Numbered from the stretch's first letter, positions 1-8,087 are shown. The stretch: 64,000 nt of DNA from an uncultured Clostridia bacterium (GCA_934271265.1 CAKQRE010000039.1:1-64000), one strand, 5' to 3'. Notes: generated by a model not told the origin, from the sequence alone. Translations and numbers: made by a program.

Positions 1-57
1 GTTATTGTTATGACAAACCTGCATGGGATAAACGGAGTTCTCGGAAAAGGATGATGC

Positions 58-103
58 CCGAAGAAGGAAAAACGGACTCGGAAAGCAGTTGTTCCTTCTT
101 CGG
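58..103. repeat. Perfect 12-bp inverted repeat
   Basis: CCGAAGAAGGAA at 58-69 pairs exactly with TTCCTTCTTCGG at 92-103 across a 22-base loop. Neither strand has a T-run after the stem, so it does not look like an intrinsic terminator. Confidence 0.6.
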
Positions 104-192
104 AAAAAGAAAAGCGGTTATCCGAAAAGAATGAAAATAGTTGCAAGTTTGTCTGTGTTTATAGCAGTTTACTGATAATTACTAATTATTTT

Positions 193-283
193 AGATCCTT
201 CGTAAGCCGGGCAAGAGGCAGGCTCAGGATGACAGATTAGTTATTGTAGGGCTAACGAAAATTAACCTTTCTTGTCATTCTGA
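193..283. repeat. Interspersed GTCAT(C/T)CTGA-type element, inverted pair
   Basis: On the minus strand 236-193 reads CTGTCATCCTGAG ... CGAAGGATCT, and 273-283 on the plus strand reads TGTCATTCTGA. Elements of the form GTCATCCTGAG...GAAGGATCT are, from memory, common intergenic repeats in Clostridia genomes. The two units face each other about 37 bases apart. Confidence 0.4.
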
Positions 284-417
284 CCTGTAAATTTTCCCGA
301 TGAAACGGGAAAAATGTCCGAAGGACAAAAAGGGGACGCCCCCGCCGTGGTGCAGAAAAAGCCGACCCGGGAAGGATCCAAAACGATATGGTCTTGTCTA
401 TGCCGGGCTTATGTAAA

Positions 418-450
418 AAAATACGGAAAACAAACCGTTTTCCGTATTTT
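418..450 (-). terminator. Intrinsic terminator of htpG
   Basis: A perfect stem AAATACGGAAAAC / GTTTTCCGTATTT with a 5-base loop is followed by T residues in the minus direction, 48 bases past the htpG stop codon. Confidence 0.85.
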
Positions 451-497
451 TATTTCCCCTTTCCGTTTTCCGCGAAAAAGGAATCGTTCCGTTTTCT

Positions 498-2378
498 TTA
501 TGCAAGCAAGGTGAAGATCTTATCGGCGATCTCCGTCGGATTGTCTACCGAGAGCCCCGCAATCATTCTCGCTTCGGCATAAAGGATATCCGCGTAGTCT
601 TTCACCTTGTCTTTATCTTCGGCATAAACCGCTTTCAGTTTTGCGTAGATCGGATGATTGCCGTTGATCTCGAGCACTTTGTTCGCTTTAACGTCTCCCT
701 GCGCGTTCGGCATCTGCGAAAGCACCTTTTCCATTTCGATGGAAACCTCGCCTTCCGAAGACAGGCACACGGGGTGACTCTTCAACACCGTGGATACTTT
801 GACTTTGGACACTTTGTCTCCGAGAGCGGTTTTGATCGCTTCGAGCATATCTTTGTCTTCTTCGTTCTTCGCGTTGTCTTCTTCCTTCAAACCGAGATCT
901 TCGCCGAGAATGTTTTTGAACGACTTGCCCTCGTATTCGCCGAGCATTTTAATGGCAAATTCGTCAACGTCGTCGGTGAAACAAAGAATATCGAATCCGC
1001 TTTCAAGCACTTTTTCGCTCTGCGGAAGGGCTTTCACGCCGTCGACCGATTTTCCCGTGCCGTAATAAATAAACTTCTGATCGGTCGCCATTCCGTCCGT
1101 ATATTCCCTCAAGGTGACGTACTTCCCCGTTTTCACCGAACGGAAGAGGATCAGATCCTGCAGGAGGTCTTTGTTCATGCCCCAGCCGGAATATAATCCG
1201 TAACGAAGCTGCAGCCCGAACTCTCCGTAGAATTTCTCGTAATTCTCTCTGTCGTTTTTCAGCATATCGAGAAGTTCGGATTTAATTTTCTTTTCCAGAT
1301 TGGAAGCGATCAGTTTCAGCTGACGATCGTGCTGAATGGTTTCGCGGGAAATATTCAGCGTGAGTTCGCTGTCTACAAGCCCTTTTACGAAGCTGAAACA
1401 ATCGGGCAGAAGTTCTTCGCAACGATCCATGATCATCACGCCGTCGGTGTAAAGTTTCAACCCTTTTTCGAAATTCTTGGAATAGTAGTTATACGGCGCC
1501 TTCGCGGGAATATAAAGGAGGGCTTTGTAACTCACCGCGCCTTCCGTGGAGAAATGGATCACGCGGAGAGGGTCTTCGTAGTCGTAAAAACTGTCTTTAT
1601 AAAATTTATTATATTCTTCCTTCGTGATCTCGCTCTTCTGCTTTTTCCACAAAGGGATCATAGAGTTCAGGGTTTCGTCTTCGAGATAACTTTCGCGTTC
1701 CTTCCCCTCTTTCCGTTCCTCTTCCGTCTGCTCTTTATAGCGGGTAACCGCCATCACGATGGGATAACGGATATAGTCGGAATATTTTTTCACAAGCTGT
1801 CTGATCTCGTATTCCTCGAGGTAGGAAGAATACTTGTCGTCATCGGTATCCGGCTTTAAGTGCAGGATGATCGTCGTTCCGTTTCCTTCCCTTTCCGCGG
1901 GCAGGATATCATATCCTTCCGTACCGGAGCTCACCCACTTGTGCGCTTCCGTTTCGCCGAAGGCTTTGGAGATCACTTCCACTTTGTCCGCCACCATGAA
2001 CGCCGAATAGAATCCGACGCCGAACTGACCGATCACGTTCACGTCTTCTTTATCCTTCGCGTCGGCATTCGCCTCTTTAAAAGCAAGCGAACCGCTCTGC
2101 GCGATCGTACCGAGGTTGTTTTCGAGATCGCTTTCCGACATACCGATACCGTTATCGGTGATCGTAAGCGTTCTTTCCTCTTTGTTTACTCCGATTCTGA
2201 TTGAAAAATCGTTTCTGGTAAGTCCGGAAAGACCTTCCTTTAAACCTTTATAATATAATTTGTCGATCGCGTCGCTGCAGTTGGATAAAAGTTCGCGAAG
2301 GAAGATTTCCTTATGGGTGTAGATCGAGTTGATCATCAGATCGAGCACTCTTTTCGATTGTGTTTTAAAACTTTTCAT
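498..2378 (-). CDS. htpG: Molecular chaperone HtpG (bacterial Hsp90)
   Basis: Cytosolic ATP-dependent Hsp90 chaperone that helps remodel and reactivate client proteins. The 626-residue length fits the family (about 620-630). The GHKL ATP-binding fold shows in NCSDA at 33-37, DNGIGM at 75-80 and GQFGVGFYS at 117-125; the middle and C-terminal dimerisation regions are complete. The ATG at 2378 follows an AGGTG ribosome site. The gene stands alone, with its own terminator at 418-450 and a sigma-A promoter overlapped by a CIRCE-like inverted repeat, so heat-shock control by HrcA is likely. One small departure is a Cys in the helix that usually reads ELISNASDA. Identification is close to certain. 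Confidence 0.97.
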   Translation of the reverse strand: MKSFKTQSKRVLDLMINSIYTHKEIFLRELLSNCSDAIDKLYYKGLKEGLSGLTRNDFSIRIGVNKEERTLTITDNGIGMSESDLENNLGTIAQSGSLAFKEANADAKDKEDVNVIGQFGVGFYSAFMVADKVEVISKAFGETEAHKWVSSGTEGYDILPAEREGNGTTIILHLKPDTDDDKYSSYLEEYEIRQLVKKYSDYIRYPIVMAVTRYKEQTEEERKEGKERESYLEDETLNSMIPLWKKQKSEITKEEYNKFYKDSFYDYEDPLRVIHFSTEGAVSYKALLYIPAKAPYNYYSKNFEKGLKLYTDGVMIMDRCEELLPDCFSFVKGLVDSELTLNISRETIQHDRQLKLIASNLEKKIKSELLDMLKNDRENYEKFYGEFGLQLRYGLYSGWGMNKDLLQDLILFRSVKTGKYVTLREYTDGMATDQKFIYYGTGKSVDGVKALPQSEKVLESGFDILCFTDDVDEFAIKMLGEYEGKSFKNILGEDLGLKEEDNAKNEEDKDMLEAIKTALGDKVSKVKVSTVLKSHPVCLSSEGEVSIEMEKVLSQMPNAQGDVKANKVLEINGNHPIYAKLKAVYAEDKDKVKDYADILYAEARMIAGLSVDNPTEIADKIFTLLA

Positions 2379-2420
2379 ATCATTTCACCTCATATTTTTA
2401 GCAATTTAATTGCGAGACTG

Positions 2421-2447
2421 TTAGCAGTCTTTCGCTATCAGTGCCAA
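2421..2447 (-). promoter_or_regulatory. CIRCE-like HrcA operator of htpG
   Basis: TTAGCAGTC-N9-CAGTGCCAA keeps the exact 9-base spacer of the CIRCE consensus (TTAGCACTC-N9-GAGTGCTAA) with three substitutions. It sits just after the -10 box, where a repressor would block initiation. Confidence 0.65.
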
Positions 2448-2448
2448 T

Positions 2449-2477
2449 ATTATACTCCCCGCGACAAAAATTTGCAA
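2449..2477 (-). promoter_or_regulatory. Sigma-A promoter of htpG
   Basis: Minus-strand TTGCAA (-35), 17-base spacer, TATAAT (-10), placing the start inside the CIRCE-like element. Confidence 0.8.
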
Positions 2478-2603
2478 GCATTTTTAATAGGTTTTTATGA
2501 AAAATTTGTGAATATAAAAGGGGTTGACGTACATGTTAAACCGGAAGATCGACCATAAAGGAATCTGAAAACGAACGTGACCGACGGATTTAACCGCACC
2601 GCT

Positions 2604-2636
2604 CAAAAAAAGAACCAAACGGTTAACGTTTGGTTC
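2604..2636 (-). terminator. Terminator of the rhaM-phosphoesterase operon
   Basis: GAACCAAACG / CGTTTGGTTC with a 5-base loop followed by seven T residues on the minus strand. The stem overlaps the stop codon of the phosphoesterase gene. Confidence 0.85.
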
Positions 2637-3324
2637 AGATTTTGCTTTCTCCGTACAAGATCGCATGTATTTCTTCCGTACGACTACGAACGGCAGAATC
2701 GTCATATCGGGCTTTCATCGACTTATAGGACACTTTTCCGTTTTCGATATCCACGATCCCGAACATTGCCGTATCGGGATAAAGGAAGTTTCCCACCGTT
2801 CCGAAATTGAGATAATATTTGTTTCCGATCACCGTCTGCGAGCCGGTGTGCTCGTGTCCGAACAGAAAAACGTCTCCCTTCATGCCGCGGAAAAGCTCCT
2901 TCACCTGTTCTTCCGTCGGCAAAAGGATCAACTCCTTAAACCGTCCTTTTTCGTTCATCGGATAGTGGCGGCAATCGATCGTAAGCCCGCAGTCGGTATA
3001 CCTTCTCGACAACGGCAACGACGCCAGAAAATTTTTCGACGCGCCGCTCATCACCCGTTGCTGCCAACGGAAAAGCCGAAGACGGGTATCGTCCGTACGG
3101 AAGGAAGAAAGATCGATCGTGGAAAAAATATCGTGATTTCCCTTCACGCAGTCGATATCGCCCCGCCGACGGATCATCTTTACCGTTTCTTCCGGATAAG
3201 CGCCGCCGCCCACGATATCTCCGAGACAAATGATCTTATCCGCCGATAATTGATCTATTTCCGCCAGAACCGCTTTCAGTGCGTCGGGATTGGCGTGAAT
3301 GTCGCTGATAACGGCATAGCGCAT
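2635..3324 (-). CDS. Metallophosphoesterase family protein
   Basis: Calcineurin-like dinuclear metal phosphoesterase of about 229 residues, probably cytosolic; the substrate is unknown. The metal-binding blocks are visible: DIH at 8-10, GD at 35-36, GNHD at 62-65 and a C-terminal FGHEH motif. I start it at the ATG at 3324, whose A is also the last base of the upstream rhamnose mutarotase stop codon (TGATG overlap), which implies translational coupling; an in-frame TTG one codon earlier is less likely. The family (YfcE/PrpE-like) contains cyclic-diester and nucleotide phosphodiesterases. Coupling to rhaM hints at a role in sugar metabolism, but this is inference. It ends in a strong terminator. 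Confidence 0.9.
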   Translation of the reverse strand: MRYAVISDIHANPDALKAVLAEIDQLSADKIICLGDIVGGGAYPEETVKMIRRRGDIDCVKGNHDIFSTIDLSSFRTDDTRLRLFRWQQRVMSGASKNFLASLPLSRRYTDCGLTIDCRHYPMNEKGRFKELILLPTEEQVKELFRGMKGDVFLFGHEHTGSQTVIGNKYYLNFGTVGNFLYPDTAMFGIVDIENGKVSYKSMKARYDDSAVRSRTEEIHAILYGESKI

Positions 3325-3641
3325 CAATCGAGCTCGAACACCTTAACGAGTTTCGGCTGCGCGCCCGTTTCCGGATCGAGTTCCATTTCCATCACGTCTT
3401 TCATATACTCGTTCCAACGGTCCACCACGGGAGATTCCGCCTGCGTGCGGCAAGCGAATTCCGCCCCTTTTTCGCATTCGTAATAACCGAACAGTTCGTC
3501 TCCGTTTCTCCAGATCGTGTAGTTACAGATCCCCGCGCTTTTTAAAACCCCGACAAGTTCCTGCCAGATCTCGTTATGCCTTTTCACGTATTCGGCTTCC
3601 ATACCCTTTTTGATCTTTGCCTTCCAGGCGTATTTTTCCAT
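3324..3641 (-). CDS. rhaM: L-rhamnose mutarotase
   Basis: Interconverts the alpha and beta anomers of L-rhamnose so that rhamnose isomerase receives its preferred form. The 105-residue length matches the family (about 104). The KRHNEIWQEL block at residues 20-29 carries the expected catalytic His22, and the C-terminal RWNEYMKDVM...VKVFELD matches the family's final strands. The start at 3641 has a GGAAGGGAA ribosome site; an upstream in-frame start would add 14 unrelated residues. It is first in an operon with the phosphoesterase. No rhamnose isomerase or kinase is nearby, but a rhamnosidase gene lies near the far end of the window, so the cell probably consumes rhamnose. Confidence 0.93.
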   Translation of the reverse strand: MEKYAWKAKIKKGMEAEYVKRHNEIWQELVGVLKSAGICNYTIWRNGDELFGYYECEKGAEFACRTQAESPVVDRWNEYMKDVMEMELDPETGAQPKLVKVFELD

Positions 3642-3703
3642 GATTCCCTTCCTTTTCGCCGTAAAACCGGTCAACGATGACAAATGCCGAATCCGACGAA
3701 ACT

Positions 3704-3733
3704 ATAATACCATACAAACAGTCTTTTTGTCAA
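3704..3733 (-). promoter_or_regulatory. Sigma-A promoter of rhaM
   Basis: Minus-strand TTGACA, 18-base spacer, TATTAT. Confidence 0.6.
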
Positions 3734-3793
3734 TCTTTCTTTTCCGAAAAACACGATATCCCCGCAGATCCTTATTACTGCCATTCGATTTTC

Positions 3794-3822
3794 TTGACAA
3801 GCCGCAGCGAAAAAAGTATACT
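3794..3822 (+). promoter_or_regulatory. Sigma-A promoter of the secreted esterase gene
   Basis: TTGACA, 17-base spacer, TATACT; the gene starts 25 bases further on with AAGGAG between. Confidence 0.85.
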
Positions 3823-3846
3823 TGTTAAAAAAGGAGTTTACAGAAT

Positions 3847-4755
3847 ATGGAAAAACGAACAAAACTTCTTACGGCGATTTTTGCCGCCGTCTTTGCATTC
3901 TCGCTTGCCGTTTCCTGCGGAAATCCCGCAAACGGCGGATCGTCTGGCAACCTTTCGGCGAAAGAGAGTTTGTCGGAAAGCACGGAAGAAAGCCTTCCCT
4001 CTTCCGGAAACGAAACGGAATCCGTAAGTGAATCGACGGAGAATTCCGAATACAATTCTACGGAAGAACCGGAAAAAGAGCACATCCCGTCGAAATTCGA
4101 GGAAAAGAAAATAAAGACGTCTCAGCTCGAGCTGAATTACATTTTGTATACGCCCGCCGACGCAACGGAAAACATGCCGCTTATCGTATACCTTCACGGC
4201 GGCAGCGGAAAAGGCAACGATCTTTCCCTTTTGTATTCGGTCGACGGATTTCCGCAGTATGTGAAAGAAGAAAAACTCGGAAATATCGGAGCTTACGTGA
4301 TCATGCCGCAACTGCCGAAAGATAAAAAGGGCTGGACGGACATTTCGGCATCTCTCCGCGAACTGATCGGAAAAACGATCTCCGATTATAAAACAGACGC
4401 CGCGCGCGTCAGTCTGACCGGACACAGCATGGGCGGAACGGGGACCTGGGGAATCGCTCTTGCCTATCCCGAGGTATTCTCCTGCATCGCACCGATGAGC
4501 GGAAGCCTGAAAACGACAGACGAAAACGTCGCTTTGTTGAAAAACATACCCGTCTGGGCATTTGTCGGTTCGGCAGACACCATTGTTTCCCCTCAATATT
4601 CGATCGATTTCGTAAACGCCCTGAAATCTGCCGGCGGAGACGCGACCCTCACGACGTTTGATGGTGCCGACCATTTCTCCGTTCCCTCTCTCGCCTATCT
4701 GAGCGACGAATACAACGTCGTCTCCTGGCTGACTTCGCACCGAAAAGCCGCATGA
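3847..4755 (+). CDS. Lipoprotein alpha/beta hydrolase (esterase)
   Basis: Predicted membrane-anchored extracellular serine esterase of 302 residues. A signal peptide ends in the lipobox LAVSC (Cys24), followed by a Ser/Glu-rich linker to about residue 80. The hydrolase domain shows YLHGG (oxyanion side), the nucleophile elbow GHSMGG near 193-198, a probable acid in GSADT and a catalytic His in GADHFS. This resembles the PHB-depolymerase / dienelactone-hydrolase-like esterases often found with plant-polysaccharide enzymes (feruloyl- or acetyl-esterase type), but the substrate is not decidable here. Start supported by AAGGAG at about 3831. It is monocistronic, between its own promoter and terminator. 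Confidence 0.85.
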   Translation: MEKRTKLLTAIFAAVFAFSLAVSCGNPANGGSSGNLSAKESLSESTEESLPSSGNETESVSESTENSEYNSTEEPEKEHIPSKFEEKKIKTSQLELNYILYTPADATENMPLIVYLHGGSGKGNDLSLLYSVDGFPQYVKEEKLGNIGAYVIMPQLPKDKKGWTDISASLRELIGKTISDYKTDAARVSLTGHSMGGTGTWGIALAYPEVFSCIAPMSGSLKTTDENVALLKNIPVWAFVGSADTIVSPQYSIDFVNALKSAGGDATLTTFDGADHFSVPSLAYLSDEYNVVSWLTSHRKAA

Positions 4756-4811
4756 TACTCCTGCCGAAAAGATTTACTGCGTAAATCTCCGCACACCCCG
4801 CAATAAAATAT

Positions 4812-4855
4812 AAAACTCCCGGACGGTAAATTGCAAATTACCCTTCGGGAGTTTT
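4812..4855 (+). terminator. Terminator of the secreted esterase gene
   Basis: AAAACTCCCG / CGGGAGTTTT stem with inner GGTAA/TTACC pairing, followed by TTTT. It lies 57 bases after the stop codon. Confidence 0.75.
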
Positions 4856-4886
4856 CACGTGCTGTCGTGTTCCTGCCGTTTCAGGC

Positions 4887-4922
4887 ATGCCAGGCAAGGT
4901 TCGTATTACTCTTGTCTGGCAT
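4887..4922 (+). repeat. Small palindromic repeat, copy 1
   Basis: Arms ATGCCAGGCAAG and CTTGTCTGGCAT (one G-T wobble) around a 12-base loop containing GTTCGTATTA. It lies between convergent genes. Confidence 0.8.
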
Positions 4923-4940
4923 AGAAACGGGAACCTGAAA

Positions 4941-6623
4941 TCAGTCTTTTCTCTTGATGATCGTGATATCGACTTCCAACCCGAGGTTGCCGTCGTTACC
5001 CTTTTCGATCGTGATCTTGCCCGTTTCGGCATCCTTTACGACCTTTTTGAATTTGCCGCCGATGATAATACCGTCAACGTCGAAGCTGTATTTATCTTTG
5101 TTTTCGAGATAGGGTCTCACCAAAGCGACGCTCTCTTCGTCGAGCATGCCGACGTGGTGCAATGCCTTCATATCCCAATCGTAGATATAAACCTTTACCT
5201 TATCGCCGTCAAGCACGAGACCCGTTCTCTTGAATTCCTGTTCGGCATATTCGTAAACGACGTCGTTTTCGTATTCTTCCTTGATCTCACTCGTTTTCAA
5301 TCCGTCGAATTTATCGAGATAGCCGAGCTTCACGCCCTGTTTGATCTCGGCATCGATGATGCTTTTCACCTTGATGCCTTCTTCGTTGGTCTTGTCCGTA
5401 CCGAGAACCTGCGCCGTATGCTCGAACAGGATCTCGTTCGGTCTGTAGATCAGTTTTCTTGCTCTCTTTGCACAGATGTTCGCAAGAATATCCTCGAGGT
5501 TCGCGGGAGGGGTCAGCTTGAATTCTTCCTTCTTCGCCGCAGGGGCAACCGCTTCTTCGGCAGGCGCCTCTTCCTCCTCTTCTTCCTCTTCCTCGACAGG
5601 AGCGGCATCCCCCTCTTCGTCTTCTTCGGAAGTCTCTTCCTCTTCTTCGGCTTCGGATTCCGCGACAGCCGCTTCCTCTTCGGCTTCGGATTCCGCAACA
5701 GCCGTTTCTTCTTCGGCGGCTTCTTCCGTTTCTTCTTTTTCTTCCTCTTTTTCTAAGGCTTCGGCGATCTCTTTTACTTCTTCCGCTTTTTCGGCGGTCT
5801 CTTCTTCGACAACCGCTTCGCTTTCCGCCCTTTCACCCGCCGGTTCCTCCGCAAGCTGCTTTTCGGCGGCAATTTCTTCCGCCGGTTCTTCTGCGGTCGT
5901 TTCTTCCGCAGGCTGCTCTGAGGCCGCAACTTCTTCCGCCGCTTCTCCGATCGTTTCTTCCTCGGTTTCTTTTTCGGCGACGATCTCATCGGCGGCGGCT
6001 TCTTCCGCCGTTTCCTCTCCGGTCGTTTCCTCCGCAGGTTCCGCGATCGGCTGTTCGGCGGGTACTTCGTCCGTCCCTTCCGGCACGGGTTCTTCCACCG
6101 ATTCTTCCGCCGCGACTTCGTCCGCAAGTTCCGTTTCCGGTTCCGCGGCGATCGCCTCCGTCTCTCTTTCGATTTCTTCCGTTATTTTTTCCGTCGCTTC
6201 TTCCTTGTTTTCTTCCTCGACAAGAGTTTCGGCGATCTCTTTTACTTCTTCTGCCTTTTCGGCAGCCGCTTCGTCCGTTTCTCCGGCGGCGTTTTCCACC
6301 TCTTCCGCGGTGCCGTCCAAACTGCCCTCTTCGGCGAGAACGGTTTCTTCCTCTTCCTCGCTGTTTTCAAGGGGGACTTCCGTTCCGGGCACGGATCCCT
6401 CTTCGGAAACTTCTTCCTCCAGGGTCTCTTCGTCCGAAACTTCTTCCTCGTCTTCGTATACCGCGCGGCCTTTCTTAAATCCGCTGCGCTTGTTCAGTCT
6501 TTTCTTCTTGCGGCTCTTTTTCAGACCGTTCGACGTATAAACAACTTTTTTTACGGGCTCCGTAGCTTCACCCGACTGATTTCCCTCTTTCCCGACGAAT
6601 TTTTCGTCCTGCATATCGCTCAT
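4941..6623 (-). CDS. Acidic low-complexity protein with conserved-looking C-terminal domain
   Basis: I do not recognise this 560-residue protein. Residues 1-50 are basic (a KKSRKKKRLNKR run); about 50-365 is almost entirely Glu, Ala, Thr, Val and Ser in irregular EEAAEE/EEPAEE repeats, probably disordered or coiled; about 370-560 is a normal mixed-composition domain starting at KLTPPANLEDILANICAKRA with several Asp/Glu-rich turns. There is no signal peptide or membrane segment, so it is likely cytosolic. ATG at 6623 with GGAGA upstream, and a strong sigma-A promoter at 6719-6747. The gene is alone. The basic-acidic-globular layout would suit a scaffold or nucleic-acid or ribosome-associated protein, but that is speculation. 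Confidence 0.8.
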   Translation of the reverse strand: MSDMQDEKFVGKEGNQSGEATEPVKKVVYTSNGLKKSRKKKRLNKRSGFKKGRAVYEDEEEVSDEETLEEEVSEEGSVPGTEVPLENSEEEEETVLAEEGSLDGTAEEVENAAGETDEAAAEKAEEVKEIAETLVEEENKEEATEKITEEIERETEAIAAEPETELADEVAAEESVEEPVPEGTDEVPAEQPIAEPAEETTGEETAEEAAADEIVAEKETEEETIGEAAEEVAASEQPAEETTAEEPAEEIAAEKQLAEEPAGERAESEAVVEEETAEKAEEVKEIAEALEKEEEKEETEEAAEEETAVAESEAEEEAAVAESEAEEEEETSEEDEEGDAAPVEEEEEEEEEAPAEEAVAPAAKKEEFKLTPPANLEDILANICAKRARKLIYRPNEILFEHTAQVLGTDKTNEEGIKVKSIIDAEIKQGVKLGYLDKFDGLKTSEIKEEYENDVVYEYAEQEFKRTGLVLDGDKVKVYIYDWDMKALHHVGMLDEESVALVRPYLENKDKYSFDVDGIIIGGKFKKVVKDAETGKITIEKGNDGNLGLEVDITIIKRKD

Positions 6624-6941
6624 AAAAAAATCTCCGTATTATTTTGCCCTGTTCGAAAGAAAAATTCTCCCCCCGGGCACAGATTTCCGTAGCGTTTGGA
6701 CCCGCCTATGGTTATTTAAGTATACTTTATTTCGCGGAGAATGTCAACCCATTCGGCATTTTTTCACTATCTTTTTACCTGTGACGAAATCAAGAAAAAT
6801 CGTCAAAACGAAAATAACCGTTTTTCCTCAAAAATACGACAAAAGGGCTTCGGAAACGAAAAATCTCCTCAGCCCTCGGGCATTCTGTTTATTATTGTCG
6901 GAACGATGCCAGACCATGGTTCGTATTATTCTTGCCCGGCA
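6624..6941. other. Intergenic region between bioY and the acidic-protein gene
   Basis: Holds the minus-strand promoter of the acidic-protein gene (6719-6747) and repeat copy 2 (6905-6943). I see nothing else; the bases between 6750 and 6900 look non-coding. Confidence 0.6.
6719..6747 (-). promoter_or_regulatory. Sigma-A promoter of the acidic-protein gene
   Basis: Minus-strand TTGACA, 17-base spacer, TATACT. Confidence 0.85.
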
Positions 6942-6943
6942 TC
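6905..6943 (+). repeat. Small palindromic repeat, copy 2
   Basis: GATGCC... and CTTGCCCGGCATC arms around the loop GTTCGTATTATT, in the same orientation as copy 1. It abuts and slightly overlaps the bioY stop codon. Confidence 0.8.
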
Positions 6944-7529
6944 AGTCGCGAAGCGCCTTCGCAAGGATCTTCGTAACGGCGATGGCTACCGCCGCCTTCA
7001 GAATATCGGACGGGATAAACACGATCCAATATCCCCAAAGGATCTTCCAGAAATCGAACGCTTCGTTCGTATACAGGGTTTTAAGCAACAGCGTATAGGC
7101 GATACCGCACACGTACAGCGCAACGGTCGCCACGGCGCATGCCGCGATCATCCGAGGAAGGCGTTTTTCCTTTTTTCTGCCGGCGATCGCGCCCGCAAGG
7201 AACGCCGCCAGTACGAAACCGAAGGTAAAGCCGCACGTCGGTTGCACGAGATAAGCGACCCCGCCGCCGTTGGCGAACACGGGTACGCCGCAAAGCCCGA
7301 GCAAGAGATACACCGCCGGAACGATCACCCCTTTCACGCCGAGCGTCAGCCCCGCCAGAATCGCCACAAAGGACTGCAGCGTGACCGGAACGGGAACAGC
7401 CGGGATTTTGAAGAATGCCGAAACGAGCATCAATGCCGTAAGCACGGCGATTTTCGTCAGTTCTTTTGCGGGCGTGACCCTGCTTTTTTTCGTCGTTTTT
7501 TCGCTATTCGCTTCAGAAACCGCACTCAT
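6942..7529 (-). CDS. bioY: Biotin transporter BioY
   Basis: Substrate-binding membrane component (S component) of a biotin ECF transporter. The 195 residues show about six hydrophobic segments and the family hallmarks: an N-terminal ALMLVSAFFKIPAVPVPVTLQSF block, GLTLG, YLLLGLCGVPVFANGGG and the final helix IPSDILKAAVAIAVTKIL. It is the last gene of the tilS-hpt operon, starting 14 bases after hpt with AAGG upstream. No energising module (EcfA/A'/T) is in the window, so it would depend on a shared module elsewhere or act alone. No biotin synthesis genes are nearby, suggesting biotin scavenging. Confidence 0.95.
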   Translation of the reverse strand: MSAVSEANSEKTTKKSRVTPAKELTKIAVLTALMLVSAFFKIPAVPVPVTLQSFVAILAGLTLGVKGVIVPAVYLLLGLCGVPVFANGGGVAYLVQPTCGFTFGFVLAAFLAGAIAGRKKEKRLPRMIAACAVATVALYVCGIAYTLLLKTLYTNEAFDFWKILWGYWIVFIPSDILKAAVAIAVTKILAKALRD

Positions 7530-7543
7530 ATCTGCCTTTCTCC

Positions 7544-8086
7544 TTAGTGTTCGTATACGGAACGTTTCAGAATTCCGATAAAAGGCACGTTGCGGTAAAG
7601 CCCCGCATAGTCGAGCCCGTACCCGACGACGAATTCGTCGCCGACTTCGAATCCTTTATAATCCACGCGAACGTCCGTCTCTCTTCTCGAGGGTTTATCG
7701 AGAAGGGTGCAGATGCGGATCGACGCGGGATTTCTCGCCGAAAGCATGCCGGTAAGATATTTCATCGTGTAACCGCTGTCTACGATGTCTTCCACGATGA
7801 TCACGTCTTTTCCTTCGATTTTGTGATCGAGATCTTTGATCATCTTCACTTCGCCGGAAGATTTCACTCCGTTTCCGTAGCTCGAGATCGCCATGAAGTC
7901 AATTTCGAGATCGCCTTCGATCTCGCGAAGCAGATCGGCGAAGAACATGACGCTCCCCTTTAAAATACCGATCATAAGCGGCTTTCTGCCGGCGTATTCC
8001 CTGCCGATCTCGGCACCGAGCTCTTTGATTCTTGTCTTTAACTCTTCTTCCGAAAAAAGAACTCTTTCGATCACGTTGTCGTACAT
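7544..8086 (-). CDS. hpt: Hypoxanthine phosphoribosyltransferase
   Basis: Purine salvage enzyme joining hypoxanthine or guanine to PRPP to give IMP or GMP. At 180 residues it has the usual bacterial length. The PRPP-binding motif EDIVDSGYT lies at 99-107, the flexible loop SSYGNGVKSSGEV at 68-80, and the C-terminal base-binding GYGLDYAGLYRNVPFIGIL is intact. ATG at 8086 follows GGAGGAG. The gene begins two bases after the tilS stop codon, the standard Bacillota tilS-hpt arrangement, in which ftsH usually follows; here bioY takes that place. Confidence 0.97.
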   Translation of the reverse strand: MYDNVIERVLFSEEELKTRIKELGAEIGREYAGRKPLMIGILKGSVMFFADLLREIEGDLEIDFMAISSYGNGVKSSGEVKMIKDLDHKIEGKDVIIVEDIVDSGYTMKYLTGMLSARNPASIRICTLLDKPSRRETDVRVDYKGFEVGDEFVVGYGLDYAGLYRNVPFIGILKRSVYEH

Positions 8087-8087
8087 T

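Larger units (their letters stand above)
1..497. other. Intergenic stretch with inverted repeats
   Basis: No gene is supported here. It holds a perfect 12-bp inverted repeat (58-69 and 92-103), a repeat-like unit at 193-283, a perfect 8-bp inverted repeat (292-299 and 306-313) and the htpG terminator. A 43-codon frame open from the left edge ends near 131 and has no recognisable content. Confidence 0.6.

Noticed and set aside
5476..6540. A 354-codon plus-strand open frame, extremely Ser/Ala-rich, opposite the acidic protein gene
   Set aside because: It is the mirror of GAA/GAG/GCG codons on the minus strand, which read as Ser/Phe/Arg/Ala on the other strand. No ribosome site or promoter; the minus frame has both.
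7530..7543. Possible riboswitch or BirA-type operator for bioY
   Set aside because: bioY follows hpt by 14 bases in an operon; no separate promoter or biotin operator is visible.
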